Shown one piece after another: positions 62,463-64,000 of a DNA stretch of 64,000 nucleotides (position 1 is its first letter; every line of letters starts with the position of its first letter). The position numbers were made by a program, and so were the translations under genes. The notes beneath the pieces were generated by a model. The model did not search any database. It saw only the letters and a list, made by a program, of their open reading frames with translations, and was not told where the DNA came from. This DNA comes from Xanthomonas sp. CFBP 8443 (lineage in GTDB: Bacteria; Pseudomonadota; Gammaproteobacteria; Xanthomonadales; Xanthomonadaceae). Location of the stretch: the NCBI RefSeq assembly GCF_025666195.1, contig NZ_CP102592.1, positions 2,356,001 to 2,420,000 on the forward strand. Reading direction: 5' to 3'.

Positions 62463-64000
62463 TCAGAACTCGTGCCACTGCGACTCGGCCACGGCCCCGC
62501 CACCGTGGCCGGCGCGCGCCGGCTGCGGCTTGCGCTTGGTCGCCGCTGCCGGTGCGCTCGCCGGCGCCTTGGACAGCGGGGCGGGGCGGGGCCGCTGCGA
62601 CGGCGCGGCAGGGGCGGCATCGATCTTGAACAGGGCGACGGTTTCGGTGAGCTGCCCGGCCTGTTCTTCCATCGAGCGCGCGGCGGCGGTGGCTTCCTCG
62701 ACCAGGGCGGCGTTCTGCTGGGTGGCCTCGTCCATCTGGGTGACGGTCTGGTTGACCTGCTCGATGCCGGCGTACTGTTCCTGCGAGGCGGCCGAGATCT
62801 CACCCATGATGTCGGTGACGCGCTGCACCGAGGACACGATCTCCTGCATGGTCTGGCCGGCCTGGCCGACCAGCACCGAGCCTTCGCTGACCCGGGTGAC
62901 CGACTCGTCAATCAGGCCCTTGATCTCCTTGGCCGCGCCGGCCGAGCGCTGGGCGAGGGTACGTACCTCGCTGGCGACGACCGCGAAACCGCGGCCCTGT
63001 TCGCCGGCGCGTGCCGCTTCCACCGCGGCGTTGAGCGCCAGGATGTTGGTCTGGAAGGCGATGCCGTCGATCACGCTGATGATGTCGGCGATCTTCTTCG
63101 ACGAGGTTTCGATGCCGCTCATCGTGGTCACCACCTGGCTGACCACGTCGCCGCCTTGCGAAGCAACCGCCGCGGCGCCGACCGCCAGCTGGTTGGCCTG
63201 GCGCGCGTGTTCGGCATTCTGCTTCACCGTGGAGGTCAGTTCCTCCATCGAGGCAGCGGTTTCTTCCAGGCTCGCCGCCTGCTGCTCGGTGCGCCGCGAC
63301 AGGTCGTCGTTGCCGGTGGCGATCTCGCTGGACGCGGCATTGATGCTGACTGCCGCGGTCTGGATGCGGCCGACGATGTCGGCCAGTTGCGCGGTGGTGG
63401 CATTGGCGTCGTCGCGCATGGTCGCGAACACGCCATGGAACTCGCCGCGCATGCGTGCGGTCAGGTCGCCGGCGGCGATGGCCTGCAGCAGCTTGGACAG
63501 CGCGTCGAGGTTGCCGTCGGCGGTGGCCATCAGTTGGTTGAGGCTGTCGACCATGGCGCGGAAGTCGTACTGGAAGCGCTGCGCGTCGCCGCGCACGCTG
63601 AAGTCGCCGGCGGCCGCGGCGGTGGCCAACTGGCCGATCTCGCGGTTCATCGCGGTCAGGTTCTGCTTGACGGTGTCCATGGTTTCGGCCAGCACGGCTT
63701 TTTCGCCGGGCAGTCGGTCCATGTCCTCGCTGAGGTCGCCGATCGCGTACCGACCTACGATTTGCGCCAGACGCAGCGTGACCGCGATATGCGCCGCGGC
63801 CAGCGCATTGCTGTCGCGGATCATGCGCCCGTACTCGCCGGGAAAAGCGCTTTCGTCCATGCGGTAGCTGATCTGGCCAGCCTCGTGGCGCTGCGCCATC
63901 TCGACCTGCGCCGACAGCACATGCTGCAGCTGCTGCTGCATCTGTCGCATGTTTTCCAGCAATTGGCCGCTTTCGTCGCGGCTGGACACCACGATCGCGG
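62463..64000 (-). CDS. methyl-accepting chemotaxis protein E (partial, N-terminus outside the window)
   Basis: The visible 511 codons cover the HAMP region onward and run off the end of the window without a start. They include the insert [18 protein letters not shown] and [17 protein letters not shown], both shared with receptor A, HAMP-like units, the signalling domain, and the C-terminal tether QWHEF. One residue in the usually invariant [11 protein letters not shown] stretch is Tyr here ([10 protein letters not shown]). The sensor domain cannot be described. Confidence 0.95.
   Translation of the reverse strand, partial: AIVVSSRDESGQLLENMRQMQQQLQHVLSAQVEMAQRHEAGQISYRMDESAFPGEYGRMIRDSNALAAAHIAVTLRLAQIVGRYAIGDLSEDMDRLPGEKAVLAETMDTVKQNLTAMNREIGQLATAAAAGDFSVRGDAQRFQYDFRAMVDSLNQLMATADGNLDALSKLLQAIAAGDLTARMRGEFHGVFATMRDDANATTAQLADIVGRIQTAAVSINAASSEIATGNDDLSRRTEQQAASLEETAASMEELTSTVKQNAEHARQANQLAVGAAAVASQGGDVVSQVVTTMSGIETSSKKIADIISVIDGIAFQTNILALNAAVEAARAGEQGRGFAVVASEVRTLAQRSAGAAKEIKGLIDESVTRVSEGSVLVGQAGQTMQEIVSSVQRVTDIMGEISAASQEQYAGIEQVNQTVTQMDEATQQNAALVEEATAAARSMEEQAGQLTETVALFKIDAAPAAPSQRPRPAPLSKAPASAPAAATKRKPQPARAGHGGGAVAESQWHEF

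Overview
This is a GC-rich chromosomal window from a xanthomonad (Xanthomonas or a very close relative). Four things point there. The full DSF quorum-sensing cluster (rpfG, rpfC, rpfF, rpfB) lies beside an aconitase of the rpfA type. The neighbours prfB and lysS are those of the Xanthomonas rpf locus. Short palindromic repeats of Xanthomonas style fill many gaps. The gene order dapB-carA-carB-greA-recJ is also typical. No rRNA, tRNA, prophage, insertion sequence or CRISPR was found.

Layout. 1-533: tandem palindromic repeats. 570-4952 (minus): a small secreted protein, the EF-P paralogue yeiP/efpL, and a leucine/acyl-CoA catabolic group (SDR, HMG-CoA lyase, VOC protein, enoyl-CoA hydratase). 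5048-7819 (plus): a Fur-like site and the ferrous iron operon feoA-feoB with a Cys-rich membrane partner. 8036-9977: a PLP aminotransferase and a MOSC protein. 10405-19207 (plus): dapB, carA, an inserted four-helix-bundle gene, carB, greA, a phosphoglycerate-mutase-like gene and recJ. 19219-20130: six tandem copies of a ~149 bp hairpin-rich repeat. 20271-27011 (plus): a VIT/VWA/DUF2135 exported protein, a LytTR membrane regulator, prfB with its programmed frameshift, and lysS. 27177-33247: the rpf cluster, rpfG-rpfC on plus converging on rpfF-rpfB on minus. 33355-40192: a small lipoprotein, acnA (rpfA), a vapBC pair and acnB. 40763-64000 (all minus): a c-di-GMP and chemotaxis block. It holds a propeller-GGDEF sensor, a PAS-GAF-GGDEF-EAL protein, cheB, cheD, cheR, five chemoreceptors (one cut by the window edge), a truncated receptor-like sensor, a secreted OB-like protein, cheW and a YcgR-type flagellar brake.

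How the genes fit together. RpfF and RpfB act on DSF, RpfC senses it, and RpfG (HD-GYP) degrades c-di-GMP. The second half of the window carries another c-di-GMP synthase candidate, a c-di-GMP phosphodiesterase candidate, a c-di-GMP-binding flagellar brake, and a receptor/adaptation module. cheA and cheY are not in the window. Seven sites upstream of chemotaxis-block genes match a FliA (sigma-28) promoter, each with exactly 15 bases between a TAAA/TCAA/TACA box and a GYCGATNN-like box. The block therefore appears to be one flagellar late-class regulon with several transcription units.

The most unusual items are three. A small four-helix-bundle gene is wedged between carA and carB and framed by inverted GGGACCG heptamer arrays, one of which encodes the C-terminus of CarA. 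Arrays of the same 4+4 heptamer design occur elsewhere in the window without a gene inside. A stand-alone receptor sensor domain lacks any signalling module and sits in the receptor array under its own sigma-28-like promoter.
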